This document shows positions 52,648 through 63,479 of a DNA stretch of 64,000 bases, in pieces. The notes beneath the pieces were generated by a model. It worked only from the letters and a program-made list of their open reading frames with translations. It did not search any database and was not told the origin of the DNA. How positions within the stretch are numbered: position 1 is the first letter of the stretch; each line of letters begins with the position of its first letter. This stretch comes from Halichondria panicea (taxonomy: Eukaryota; Porifera; Demospongiae; Suberitida; Halichondriidae): positions 4,271,182 to 4,335,181 of the forward strand of contig NC_087384.1 of the NCBI RefSeq assembly GCF_963675165.1, written 5' to 3'. Position numbers and translations under genes: made by a program.

Positions 52648-54107
52648 CAGAGGCGGATCCAGGGGGAGATCCAAGGGAGCAAAGGAACCCCCCTTTTGCT
52701 CAAAATATTAAAATTGATTTTTAGCAATCTACAGTCATTTACAGTCATGTTTTACCTATTCTACTTATGTAGTAATGTCAATACCTGCATGTAGTCCACT
52801 CTAGAAGGAACAGAACTTAGCTAAAAGCAGTGGCAGCTTCTTTACTCTTTCTCAACTGATCGCGTTGCAAAAACTGCATAGTAAGCAGTAATTAATTGGA
52901 TACAAGATGGGGATAAACCCACATCCATGCATGTGTGTGCAGTGGTCATGCAGCTTTGATTGTGGTAATTATGTTCAACCTATTATACAACAATGAGTAA
53001 CAGGAAGAGACCAAGTCAAGTGCCAATTTCAACATTCTTCAAAAAGAGTAAAGCAGGTACGGTTTCACATAAATAAAAATCCAAATCATATAAATTATGA
53101 TACATAAACAACAAAACTTATAAATAAAAACAACTTCAATTGTAGGTTCAGAGTCACAGGAGTCACAGGATGCTATTGTCAGCCCCGCTGACTCGTCTCC
53201 CCCTACTGACGTCCCCAGTGACACCGAAGATTCAGACAGTGAACTTGATATGGAGGAGGGTGACTGCGTTATCCAGTGTGGCTTAGGTGGTGCTACCTCA
53301 AGTGATGATTGCGACATTGGGAAACTCCTTAACTCAGGGGTAGATATTAAGAGTTTAACAAGAGATCACAAGTATCGAATCTTGACTACCAATCCCAATA
53401 CTGATCCAGAGAGCTATCCACGCACCAGACCATGTCCTTCAAGCAATTTCCGTCGGTTCAAACCAGAATGGCTGAGATCATACCCGTGGGTGCATTACAG
53501 TCAATGTTCTGATGGAGTGTATTGTCGTGCCTGTGTACTTTTCTCACCATATCAGGTTGGTGGTCAAACGCTTGGTAGATTTGTTTTGACTCCATTTCGA
53601 TATTGGACAAAGACGGCAACGGTTCATTGCAAGACTGAGTACCACCGATGCAACCAGCTTTTGTCTGCAGAAAATATAAAAAAACTAGTAGTATCATACA
53701 GCCAGCTACACCCAAGGAGAATGAAACTCCCTTTTATGCTACCTGATGATTGAATGTCTTTATATGTGTTTTTTACAATCAATTATTAAATACTCTAAGC
53801 TCTTGTATAAAAATTACTCATTTACTCACTCACACACTTACTTAACTTCTTGATCTTACTATCACTGCACTGGGGCCATAGCTATATATCTAGACATAAT
53901 CTTACATCTACTACGGTACTATAATAGACCTCCCTAGCCCCTTGGCCTAGCACTCAGGTGACAGGAAATGGGCGGAGGTTACACCGGAAGTGGGCGTGGT
54001 CCAATTTTTCGCGCTGCGCGCGGGTTAACACTCGCCCTTCGGGCTCGTTATCCTTTTACCAATTGCTTTTAGGAACCACCCTTTTCTAATGTCTAGATCC
54101 GCCTCTG
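52648..54107 (+). mobile_element. hAT-like transposon with 5-bp target duplication
   Basis: 1460 bp, with terminal inverted repeats CAGAGGCGGATC and 5-bp duplications CTATC on both sides. The restored empty site reads continuously through the outer element. It carries the TTF-finger gene 52993-53753, but no catalytic hAT domain. Confidence 0.8.
52993..53753 (+). CDS. TTF-type zinc-finger protein of a hAT-like transposon (truncated)
   Basis: Two exons, 52993-53056 and 53146-53753, GT-AG and in frame, 223 residues. The N-terminus MSNRKRPSQVPISTFFKKSK resembles the basic start of ZMYM1-like and hAT transposase proteins (PCNA-like QxxIxxFF). An acidic linker follows. Then comes a TTF zinc-finger region: FKPEWLRSYPWVHYS, GVYCRACVLFS, F-R-YWTK and H-x(n)-H. 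These fingers normally precede a DUF4371 and RNaseH-like hAT catalytic core, which are absent; the frame stops after FMLPDD. It may be a DNA-binding remnant or a regulator of related elements. Confidence 0.75.
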
Positions 54108-54869
54108 CTATCGCCATATTTGCAACTTCGTGCTTACTTTCTCAGCCAAATTTCAGGACAAAAAGTACAATTTCAGTGCAAAGACAACAATTCATATCTT
54201 CCTCCATGTTTTCCTATACATAGAAGATGTAAATTGTTATGGGGATGCTCCAATAGCATCACTGGCTCAGCTCTCAAGCAATGTGGAATCACATGCAGAT
54301 AGAAGTCAAGAGAGAAACTGTTGCATCATCATGATGGTGCAATCACAATAGCAGTTTCCTTTCGGGACAAGGGTAATCTTGGACAGTCCTGACCAATTCG
54401 GGACAGTTGGCACCTATGTGCTTCGTGCTGCATGAGGCCTGATTCATAGAATGACATGGTGCAGTGTGATGGCTGTGAGACCAGTGGTATACTACTGTAC
54501 ATGCATGAAATGTGTGTGTGTGAGGAGAGCTGCATTCAGTAACTGGCATTGGATAGACTGTGAAGACCATAGAAGACTGTATTGGTGTATTTTGAGAATG
54601 CACTGTCACATAATGTTACCGCTGTTGCGCTGTTAATGGGGGGCCTAAAATTTTAAGAGGGGGCCTAAAATGTTAAAATTCTAGGCCGGGGAGGGCCCAA
54701 TCTCATGGGGGGCCTAAAATTTTATGACACCGGTACTCCAGTGCCTCTCAACAAGAAGATATAAGCTCTCCTGGGTTTAAACCATTATATCAAACTGTCC
54801 AGTCTCGTCCATTAGTATAGCTAGGAGCACATGTGCTCCTGTGCAGAGAAGTATACATTCTAAAGTAGA

Positions 54870-55320
54870 TTATGCTAGCCTTGCTTCTGTAATACTTATG
54901 CCATGTAGATAAACGGGATAGGCAACGCCCAGCACTTCCGTTGGATGAGGCGAGCTGCGTTTAATGACAGAAACATGGTAATTTGTGATCTTGTAAGGAG
55001 GAGTGGAAGGTTTTCCTGTCTTTCCAGCAAGTACCCAGCCGAATGTTGTTTCAAATGCCACGGAGGATATTGATCCAGTTGGTCCCTTCCGCCGGCCCTG
55101 CAGTAACACCTCAGTGTAAATATCAACTCCAAGAAGTATGTCGAATTTTCCAAAGTCTGGGTCAGAGAGGTTTAAATCGGATAGGCACTGGTAAGTCACA
55201 GGTGATAATCTTGTTCTGCTGCATACAAATCATTGGTGTTGTTGCCAAGTATGGACGATTTTGTTACTCCTCTCCTTGCATGGTTGGTATAAGTTAGCCA
55301 TTGCAATGAGAGACAGTGTG
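54870..55320 (-). pseudogene. BEL/Pao retrotransposon protease fragment
   Basis: On the minus strand the reading SDPDFGKFDILLGVDIYTEV, then LLQGRRKGPTGSISSVAFET and TFGWVLAG, matches the conserved end of the aspartic protease region of BEL/Pao Pol proteins. Upstream (55200-55310) continues in broken frames with a stop codon. No LTR was seen. It is a decayed fragment. Confidence 0.8.
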
Positions 55321-55340
55321 GAGAGTTGCAAAATGATTAG

Positions 55341-55408
55341 TAGCCTCGATTCCAGGCCGATTAAAATACATATAATATAGTATTTTAATCGGCCTTGAAT
55401 CGAGGCTA
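55341..55408. mobile_element. 68-bp R3 MITE with perfect 9-bp target duplication
   Basis: A near-perfect palindrome starting TAGCCTCGATTCCAGGCCGA, flanked on both sides by AATGATTAG (55332-55340, 55409-55417). The 9-bp duplication points to a Mutator-type transposase. Confidence 0.92.
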
Positions 55409-55444
55409 AATGATTAGCTGCATGATGTGGTTTGAGTCTGAGAA

Positions 55445-55935
55445 TGAGTTTGTATCACTGTTAATTCGTATCAACGTAGTGCACTTTTGTGCAGCTAGAC
55501 AAATGAGCGCCTTTGTGCAGTGGATTTGCACCTGTGTGCTAGTCGAGCAAATCAATGCACCTTTGTGCAGTAGACATGCAGACAAGCACCCTTGTGCAGT
55601 GGATTGCAACTGCTCAGGGATCAACGAAGTGCAAGTAAGAGTTTCTAGTAACGTTTTCTTGGATCTTAATTCGTGAATAATGCTTCGACCCAATGCCATT
55701 GCAGCCTTTTCAAAAGAGTGCGTAGCAAAACTTGTCCATGGACAAGTGTGTTACTACTCTACTTAGTAGTTAGCCGTCTGCACAAGAATGCTAGCTAATG
55801 CATGGTAGCTGCAAGAGTGAGAAGAGATCTAGAGCTGCATGCAAGGCTTTGATATTATGATGAACATTTATAATGTAACTTTAACACATCCACCGCATCT
55901 GCACCACCGAGGTATCAACACCCGCGGTGCTTTAA
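55445..55935 (+). mobile_element. R1 repeat copy with internal short tandem repeats
   Basis: Contains about four degenerate copies of GCACCTTTGTGCAGTGGATT-like sequence (55480-55605), then the R1 core (AAGTAAGAGTTTCTAG, GCCATTGCAGCCTTTTCA), and ends near CACCGAGGTATC. Non-coding. 55936-56515 holds nothing recognisable. Confidence 0.6.
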
Positions 55936-56515
55936 TTTTATTACACCCTTGTTACCTTGACAACGTGGTATATTTAACATTTATTCACTTTGCAATAATA
56001 TAGCTACAGTCGATCAGTAAGTAGTAAAGGGGGAGGCAGCCAGAGCGTTATACGGTATATAGGGTATATAGTATAGCTATAGAATCTAGTATCACATTCT
56101 GTATGGGGGGGTTTATAGGGATATAATAGGGTTAGTATGCTATGGTGTACCTGCATGCAGTTTATAAATTAATTACGAGATGTATACTATTAATAACCAA
56201 CGGATCAAAGCTCTTTGTACACAATCAATCATGTGATTATGTCTGCGCACAGCGTGACACCGAAACAAGTTGTCTCTAGGTAAATCCCCCTATGTTACTG
56301 TTTGAGGCCTGCTGCATGCATGATGCAGAATCAATTAGTTACCCGGCATGCATGCTATCAGTGCTGCTGGTGTACATGCATGCATGCCTGTAACTAAAAT
56401 TGATTTTGTGCCAGGTCAGTATAACATGATTGTATGCATGTATTCCAGCTTTTGTTTCATTGTCAATAAGGCGTACAAAAATAATATCAATTATATATGT
56501 TTACAAAAAGCTATA

Positions 56516-57163
56516 AGCTGCATAGTAAATCAATTAATGACTGCTGACTGTACACAATAATAGAAAAACTCGTATTATACTAGTATAATTATAATTATAA
56601 GTGCGTGATGTGGTGCATGAAAATGGGTAAACGTCTTCAGCCAAAATAAACAACACGAGTATATACAAAAACAAGAAAGCGAGAATAAGCTGCGTGGTAA
56701 ATCAACTAACGACTGCTGACTGTACACAATAATAGAAAAACTCGTATTATACTAGTATAATTATATAAGTGCGTGATGTGGTGCATGAAAAATGGGTAAA
56801 CGTCTTCAGCCAAAATAAACAACACGAGTATATACAAAAACAAGAAAGCGAGAATAAGCTGCATGGTAAATCAACTAATGACTGCTGACTGTACACAATA
56901 ATAGAAAAACTCGTATTATACTAGTATAATTATATAAGTGGTGCATGAAAAATGGGTAAACGTCTTCAGCCAAAATAAACAACACGAGTATATACAAAAA
57001 CAAGAAAGTGAGAATAAGCTGCATGGTAAATCAACTAATGACTGCTGACTGTACACAATAATAGAAAAACTTGTGTTATACTAGTATAATTATATAAGTG
57101 CGTGATGTGGTGCATGAAAATGGGTAAACGTCTTCAGCCAAAATAAACAACATGAGTATATAT
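56516..57163. repeat. Four-copy tandem repeat, unit 160-172 bp
   Basis: Units start at 56516, 56688, 56857 and 57017 with AGCTGCATGGTAAATCAACT and contain TGGGTAAACGTCTTCAGCC. They are highly similar, differing by small indels. The array ends about 50 bp from the death-domain gene stop. Confidence 0.93.
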
Positions 57164-57211
57164 TAAAGGATACTGTCTGTGTGGGAATAAACATGTGAGT
57201 GTTAAGTGCCC

Positions 57212-60200
57212 TTATTGTGGAACTCTGTCTGCAATGTACTGACACACCCTAACAGCCACGTCTCCTCTTTTGAGATCCAGTATTATGGTCAATAGGGCTC
57301 GGAACGTGGCAACAAGAGGGTTGGGGGCACGCCACAGCTTCAAAGCCTTTGCCATTGCAGTTTGAATGTCTTGTCTGACAGCAATATCGTAAATGTAAGT
57401 TTGCTGCCCAGGAGTCAGGCGCAACTGATCGAGATAGTTTTCTAGATTATCGAAGCAGCCGGCTAAGATATAAATGTCGTGTTCTATGACCTCCGTGTCC
57501 AACTGGGTGTCACTAACTCTATTTCTCTTCTTTAGAACAGCGAGTGTTAAGCCAGTCATTACCAATTCACCTGTGTATATACATGTATGTAAGGGAGGAA
57601 AGATAACACACATTAACAGCTAACTTATAGACACTAACAATGTATAGACAAGTACAGGCATTGTCGGCATAATCTAATATAGTGTAAAAGCCGGAATACT
57701 GAATGGAATGGAATATGGAATAACAAAAGTAGTATTAAAAAGAGAGCTGCTGATGGTGCTCTGTATATAATTATACTAATGCAGTATTAAAATACTTGTA
57801 ACGTGTTAAGAAGCCTTTTATAGACACGAGTACTAGTTAATGCACGGTTGCGAGTGTATAGCAACCTTCTACGAAAAGATTTTGCTATTCCTGATTCTGG
57901 AGAGACTGCAATGGCCTTCAACGTACTGGTAAGCAAAACTAGCCTTTACTTGAGAATAAAGCCTTTGTTAGCAAGATAGCATTGCTAGAAGCTTATAGAA
58001 TCACTTAGCTGTACTCGCATTGCAACCATGCATGGAGCAGTTGTAGCTATTATAAAATTCTATGGCTTAAAAATCAATTATTTTGACCACCAACCGTGCT
58101 CTAACTACCCCAGCCGTGCTCTACCTACCAAACTGTTCCAAAAATGCCAACCACAGAATAATAGAGCACGTTCTGCATGTGGTTACTACAGTTGTAGATC
58201 CTGGTCTATATATATGGCATTTGTTAGCATTGTTTTTCCTTTGATCTTTGTACAAAAAAACTACAAAGCTAATAAAAGACAGTCACTATTAATTTATGAG
58301 GTATTATAGACTACTCAGTATAGCTAGTTCAAAATTAAACTTCTAGACATATAAAGTTACACATAATTGACAGAGCTTAGCAACTTATAGTGAGGTAATT
58401 ATGCTGTGCCCAAAACGAGGTGGAGTGTGAAGTATAAATAAAAATAGGACACTCCAAAGCTATATTCTATCTGCATGCATGCCTGGAAAGTTTTGGCCCT
58501 TAATGATGCTTTAAAAAACAATTTGTGTGTGTTGAAGAGACACGTGCATGCACTGAACAACCAATCATCTTTCGTATATGAAGAAATTAATTCTCAACCA
58601 TTATTTTACTCAAGCTAGGAAAGCGCGCAAACTAGTCAATATGTTCGTAACATTTTGAAGCTTAAACTCTGCTCTATTCGATTAAGCTATAATTATTGAC
58701 AGTATAAAGCTACTTTGACACATGAAATGTTGACTTGAATATCATTGCAAATCATGCTCATCCGAAAACACCAGAAAGATAGCATGTATACAGCTGGCTG
58801 TGATCATAATAATAATTATGACATGTTGTTCATGTTAATAGACGAGGGTTTAGCACTTCAGTGCTCTAGTGTACATATATATAGCGCTATACACATCACC
58901 TATAGCACCTTCAATAAGTATGGCAGTGTATACCTGTGCTTGGACAGTTTTCTGTTGGTCTGGAAGCTGGTAGTAGATTATCACTAATCTCCGTAGCAGC
59001 AACACCAGCCAGTTCCTATATATAGAGACAAGACCATGCATGCATGCAGACAATCATTATAATATATAAGTTATTTGAAATGCCTCGATGAAAGCTGCAC
59101 ATGCAGCTGCATGCAGGAACGGTAAAAATTAGCGTGTTATTTTCATAAAGTATAGAAGTGTTTGTTTTTGTGCATTAGCAATAATATTTTGAGCTGTGCG
59201 AATAATTTGATGTATGAAGTAGTAGTTCATAGAAACGTTCCCATTAAACAGTGCAGCTTCACAGTTTTTCAGGGTCAAGTAAAGCAGAGGGGTGCCAAGT
59301 GTTTCCCTATATACACGTTAGAACAGGCCCCGCCCTGTTTGAGTAGCTAATTGAATTTGGGGAAAGTCCTGGGCTGTACAATTACTTCAGTTTTGTGGTC
59401 ATGTATTGTGCCACTGCATGTATGAGGACATTGAGAAACTGTGGTGCATGCCAAATAATGGTTAGCAGTAATACCGTATAGCGCGAAATTTTCGAGGCAC
59501 TTATATTTCGTGGATTGGCCTCTAAAAGCATTTTGTTGCACAATGTTCGCGGAATGACTGCTTACCGGAAGCCACGCCTTTAAATCTTTGCATGTTATAG
59601 CAGATAATTATAATAATTTTTGTGGACTTAATTTTCGTGTAGGATTGCTAATCCACGAAATCGTTGTGCTATACGGTACATGGTACATGCATACTTACTG
59701 CCCCCTCCCCCAAGCAATAGTCTAGCCACCCTGTTTGAACTCGATTAAATATGTACCGCGAATATTTACACCTCCGAATTTATTATCATGCATGTTGCTA
59801 TTTCAGTGAAAATTAAATCCGCGAAAACTTTCTATACCCTCGAAATATACCCGCTATAATTACGGTAGACAGCGTAGCAGTAGCTAGACTATAGATTAGT
59901 TTCATGGTTGTCTGTGAGGCCGGGGGGTGCTAGCCCCCTGAACTAGACATGCCACTGCTCTTTCTTCACTCTTGCATGCAGCTATTGAGTTAGGGATGCG
60001 GCAATTATGCGAGCATAATTTTGAGAATAATAGGTAGCTTGGAGCATTAGGAATTATGCGGGAATAAACGGTAGAGTGGGTGGGAATAATTATGCCACGT
60101 GGCTAGCATTCTAAATAAAGCATTATTAATTGTACTCTGCAGCTATATAGCTACTGGCTAGCTAGCTAGCTAGCCTTACCGGTAAAGACAGACTATAGAC

Positions 60201-61297
60201 AGCATAGTAGACTACTAGTACTTTATATGGAATCTGAAGAGAATCAGTATAGCCAGTACTGGCGCGGCAGTAGTGCCTATCCCAACACAACAGACACTGA
60301 ACCTACTGACCGAAGCCAATTCCAGTTCCATGCTGGATCAACTCAAGGTACTTCGTTTGGTGATCAGCAAGACAATGCTCTTCAGGACTATGTACATATT
60401 ATATGTAAAGACTTCACTTGTGTTGCAATTTATATCAAAAGATGATTTTCATTGTGATTTTAATGAAGAATAATGATTTTTTTATGAGAATAATGGGTTA
60501 AATCACTGAGAATAATAGGCTGTAGCTTGGGAATTAGAGAATAGAATAACGGGTAAAATTTGGAGCATAATAGCCTCAAGCCTAGCTATCAATAACTACT
60601 GTCTATAGTGCAGAGCTCAGATGAAAAGACTGCAATGGCCTTCAACGTAAACTAGCCATAACTTGAGATATAATAACATTGTAACTCACCATAGAGTTCG
60701 GTCTTTTCATTGCTTGACCTATAGTGAAACCTTGCTGTTTGCTACACCTATTTATAAAACAGAACATACGTAATCTGTTAATGCATTTTCTGTATACAAG
60801 TAAAATCATGCATGGCGTACAGAAATGGGATTAAAATAAACTCACGTACAAATCATGAAACGCATGTAATTAAATTAATGATGGTATACTGTATAGCGCG
60901 AAATTTTTGAGGGGCTTAATTTTTGCGGATTTTGTGGGTTAGAATTCTACACGAAAATTAAGTCCACGAAAATTGTTACAATTACCTGCTATAACATGCT
61001 AAGATTTAAAGGCGTGGCTTCCGGTAAGCAGTCATTCCGCGAACATTGTGCAACGAAATGGCTTTTAGAGGCCAATCCACGAAATATAAGTGCCTCGAAA
61101 ATTTCGTGCTATACAGTATAATTATTACATAATTTAATCTCACCGTGTGTTCGCGCAGTATTTCTCCCTAATGTCTAGAGAGAGATCGACATAATTAATG
61201 TTGTACAGAGCATCGGCAATACTGCTCCAAGTTATTGCCCGGCTCTTGTGGTTGTTGGCCAAGTACTGGAACAAGGCAGTCTTTTGACATTTAGTGT
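57212..61297 (-). CDS. Two-death-domain protein, 3' part
   Basis: Exons (minus): 61144-61297, 60690-60747, 58934-59015 and 57212-57570. All junctions are GT-AG and the frame closes; upstream exons are not visible and probably lie beyond 64000. Exon 1 here encodes the last helices of a death domain (TALFQYLANNHKSRAITWSS, IADALYNINYVDLSLDIREKY). A linker of about 50 residues follows (RPNSM, ELAGVAATEISDN). Then comes a second, complete death-fold domain (HDIYILAGCFDNLENYLDQL, RLTPGQQ, ALKLWRAPNPLVATFRALL, ILDLKRGDVAVRVCQYI) ending in VPQ-stop. Death domains mediate homotypic assembly in immune and apoptotic signalling; a function for this protein cannot be assigned. Several MITEs lie in its introns. 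Confidence 0.8.
57846..58030. mobile_element. R1 repeat fragment in the death-domain gene intron
   Basis: Matches the R1 core in reverse orientation (CTGCAATGGCCTTCAACGTA, GAGAATAAAGC). Another short fragment is at about 60600-60680. The rest of 58031-58930 shows no feature. Confidence 0.45.
59473..59679. mobile_element. R2 MITE
   Basis: About 207 bp with inverted ends ACCGTATAGC / GCTATACGGT and an interior rich in ATTTTCG and CGAAAT palindromic blocks (GCGCGAAATTTTCGAGGC). Two further full copies are at 60886-61120 and 61440-61666. Confidence 0.85.
60227..60445 (+). CDS. Orphan candidate first exon, unknown product
   Basis: An open stretch starting MESEENQYSQYWRGSSAYPN is polar and serine/threonine/glutamine-rich, with better codon balance than its surroundings. 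A donor-like AAG|gtactt occurs near 60346. No family is recognised and no partner exon was found on the plus strand. It lies in an intron of the death-domain gene on the other strand and may be chance or a relic. Confidence 0.2.
   Translation: MESEENQYSQYWRGSSAYPNTTDTEPTDRSQFQFHAGSTQGTSFGDQQDNALQDYVHIICKDFTCVAIYIKR
60886..61120. mobile_element. R2 MITE, inverted copy
   Basis: Same family as 59473-59679 in the opposite orientation (GGCGTGGCTTCCGGTAAGCA), with ATACTGTATAGC / GCTATACAGTAT ends. It lies 24 bp from a death-domain exon. Confidence 0.85.
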
Positions 61298-61439
61298 CTG
61301 AAAATGCAGAATGCATGCATGGGTGAGAAATGTAATGTTAGTAAATATAAGTGCATGTAGATACATGTAGAATAGATACTGAGTGAAAACGACATAACAT
61401 GCAGCTCATAAAAGTTATACCAAGGTACAGTAATGTTAT

Positions 61440-61666
61440 GTACAGTATATAGCGCGAAATTTTCGCGGATTTCGTGGGTTTAGCAATCCTATACGAAAAT
61501 TAAGTCCAAGAAAATTGCTCTTTAATTAGAATTCTTTGCTATAACGTGCAAATATTTAAAGGCGTGGCTTCTGGTAAGCAGTAATTCCGCGAACATTGTG
61601 CAACAAAATGCTTTTAACCCCAATCCACGAAATATAAGTGCCTTGAGAATTTCGCGCTATACGGTA
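61440..61666. mobile_element. R2 MITE, inverted copy
   Basis: Third full R2 copy, with ends TACAGTATATAGCGCG and CGCGCTATACGGTA. It abuts the R3 element that follows. Confidence 0.85.
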
Positions 61667-61676
61667 TGTACAAGGT

Positions 61677-62239
61677 TAGCCTCGAATCCAGGCCGATTAA
61701 AATACGGCCTGGTCTCTATTGCATGTGTAATTAATCATAGGCGTGGTCCATACACGCCCATATACTACCTACTATGTATATGAAGCTTTATAGTCTAGCT
61801 AGCTAGCTGTGGCCCTCTATATAGTGTTGTCGAGAAGGCTTGCACACTAGTCTGAAACCAGAAGAGGCTCTCATCTACCTCTATGATTGTTGGATGGTCG
61901 TGATGTTTTGAACTTGGTTTCTGTACAAATGAGAGCTTCTTCTGGCTTCAGACTAGTTTGCAAGCCTTTTCAACAACACCATAGAGGGCCACAGCTAGCC
62001 AGCAAGTCTTCTCGACAACGCAATAGAGAGCATAAGCCACAGCTTCATAGGAGACAAGTATTTGTTAAAATTAATACGGAAAGAAACTAGTAAACAAACT
62101 AGTTTACGGTATAATTTTACAAAGGTTTACTAAAGTATAACGAGTTACCCAGATTCTGGGTAACTCAGTTCGCGCATGTGCACTATCACCCATGCAATAG
62201 AGACCAGGCCGTATTTTAATCGGCCTGGTCTCGCGGCTA
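61677..62239. mobile_element. 563-bp R3 MITE with perfect 9-bp target duplication
   Basis: The ends are long inverted repeats (TAGCCTCGAATCCAGGCCGA and complement, extending about 45 bp). They are flanked by GTACAAGGT on both sides (61668-61676, 62240-62248). The interior has its own inverted repeat around GTGGCCCTCTATA / TAGAGGGCCAC and no gene. Confidence 0.93.
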
Positions 62240-62356
62240 GTACAAGGTATACTGGAGGCCACGCCCTTTTTCGCATGCGGAATGGGACTGGTAAGCTACT
62301 AATAAAACAGTTGTCCTGCAATTAGAAAAACCACATAATAGCTTCGGTTACAGGTA

Positions 62357-62663
62357 GTTGGGCACCACTCCAATGGTATTAGGGTGTGGCTAAGCATGAA
62401 TATGATCAATCCCAAGTGGGCGGTAACTGCAAAGCTCAGTTAGAATGCTCTGCAGGAGTCACTTTTGCATGCCACTAGCACTAACTGATGTTCCTGGATC
62501 AAGCTGGCTTGTCTTACTTACTGGTGCATTTTGATTTGACTAAAGAGAATTACTAGTCGTTCATTAATGAGCCACGCCTTCAGCACTTAATGAACTCTGC
62601 AATCTGATTGGGCTGCAAAATTTCTGCAGTGGAACAAAACCTGACATTGGAGTGGTGCCCAAC
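62357..62663. mobile_element. Foldback element with 19-bp perfect inverted repeat
   Basis: GTTGGGCACCACTCCAATG (62357-62375) and its exact complement (62645-62663). The flanks share CTCCGCCCAACTAGGT with the element near 33600. Non-coding. Confidence 0.7.
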
Positions 62664-62949
62664 CCTACGCAGAGGGTTTGACTCCGCCCAACTAGGTTAC
62701 AGGCCGCCATTTGTACTTAACTGGTAATATTTATTTTAACATGTATCCCATATTGATTAATAGAAGCCGTACAACACACCATACAAAACCCTGTTACATA
62801 AGCTGTAAGTTGATATTAGTGACACATCTTGGTGAGTGAAACTGTCTGGGAAAACGGCAACATTCACGTGGCCATACCTCAGAAGCCATAGAATAAATAA
62901 CCCTAAATTCTTACGTGATGTATTACCTCACCATACTCTATCTACCCTA

Positions 62950-63150
62950 TTACTAGAATATTTTGCGGGTGAAAAACCTTTGCGAATGAGCCAAATCAGC
63001 AGAAAATTTGACCCTTTGCGATCTAACTATTGCGTTCTGGCAAAGATTGTGTGTGTTTACTAGTAATAATTTAGGTTTTGCGGATTTTATTGATGCGAAT
63101 TGATCAACCCTCGCAAAATTCGCAAATGTTTGATGCTCGCAAAACATTAT
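62950..63150. mobile_element. 200-bp MITE with TTTTGCG ends
   Basis: Inverted ends of about 30 bp, imperfect: ATTTTGCGGGTGAAAAACCT at the left pairs with GATGCTCGCAAAACATTAT at the right. Non-coding. 63151-63479 holds nothing recognisable. Confidence 0.65.
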
Positions 63151-63479
63151 AGCAGAGGAGGGTGGACAGGGTCAAAAGCTACTGCGCCCCTCCAGAGAAA
63201 TCGTGCAGTGCCTAAAAGGGGTGACCTCTCACAAAGGTCGTAATTCTGTCATGTCAAACTGACCTCTGACCTTATAAAGTAGGAGCTACCGTGCTGTAGA
63301 GTGAATGTATACATGTAGCTTAGTTATATCATCATCTAAGTATACTCTTGTTTCCAGAATGAAAAGGTGGCCTGCTGGCTAGAAAAGAGCTTGTTAAAGT
63401 AGGTTCAAGGTTAATAAAGACTACGTCATTATTAACTTTTTGGCTTCGTGTCCAACCTCCTCTGACATTATAGTAATAC

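Larger units (their letters stand above)
52258..54740. mobile_element. Outer inverted-repeat element hosting a nested transposon
   Basis: The ends are inverted copies of CCGGTGTCATAAAATTTT followed by GGCCCCCCATG-type sequence. G/C-block palindromes (52280-52420, 54635-54715) lie just inside both ends. The original interior (52441-52647 plus 54113-54630) is AT-rich, with no clear gene. The element 52648-54107 is inserted within it. Confidence 0.7.
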
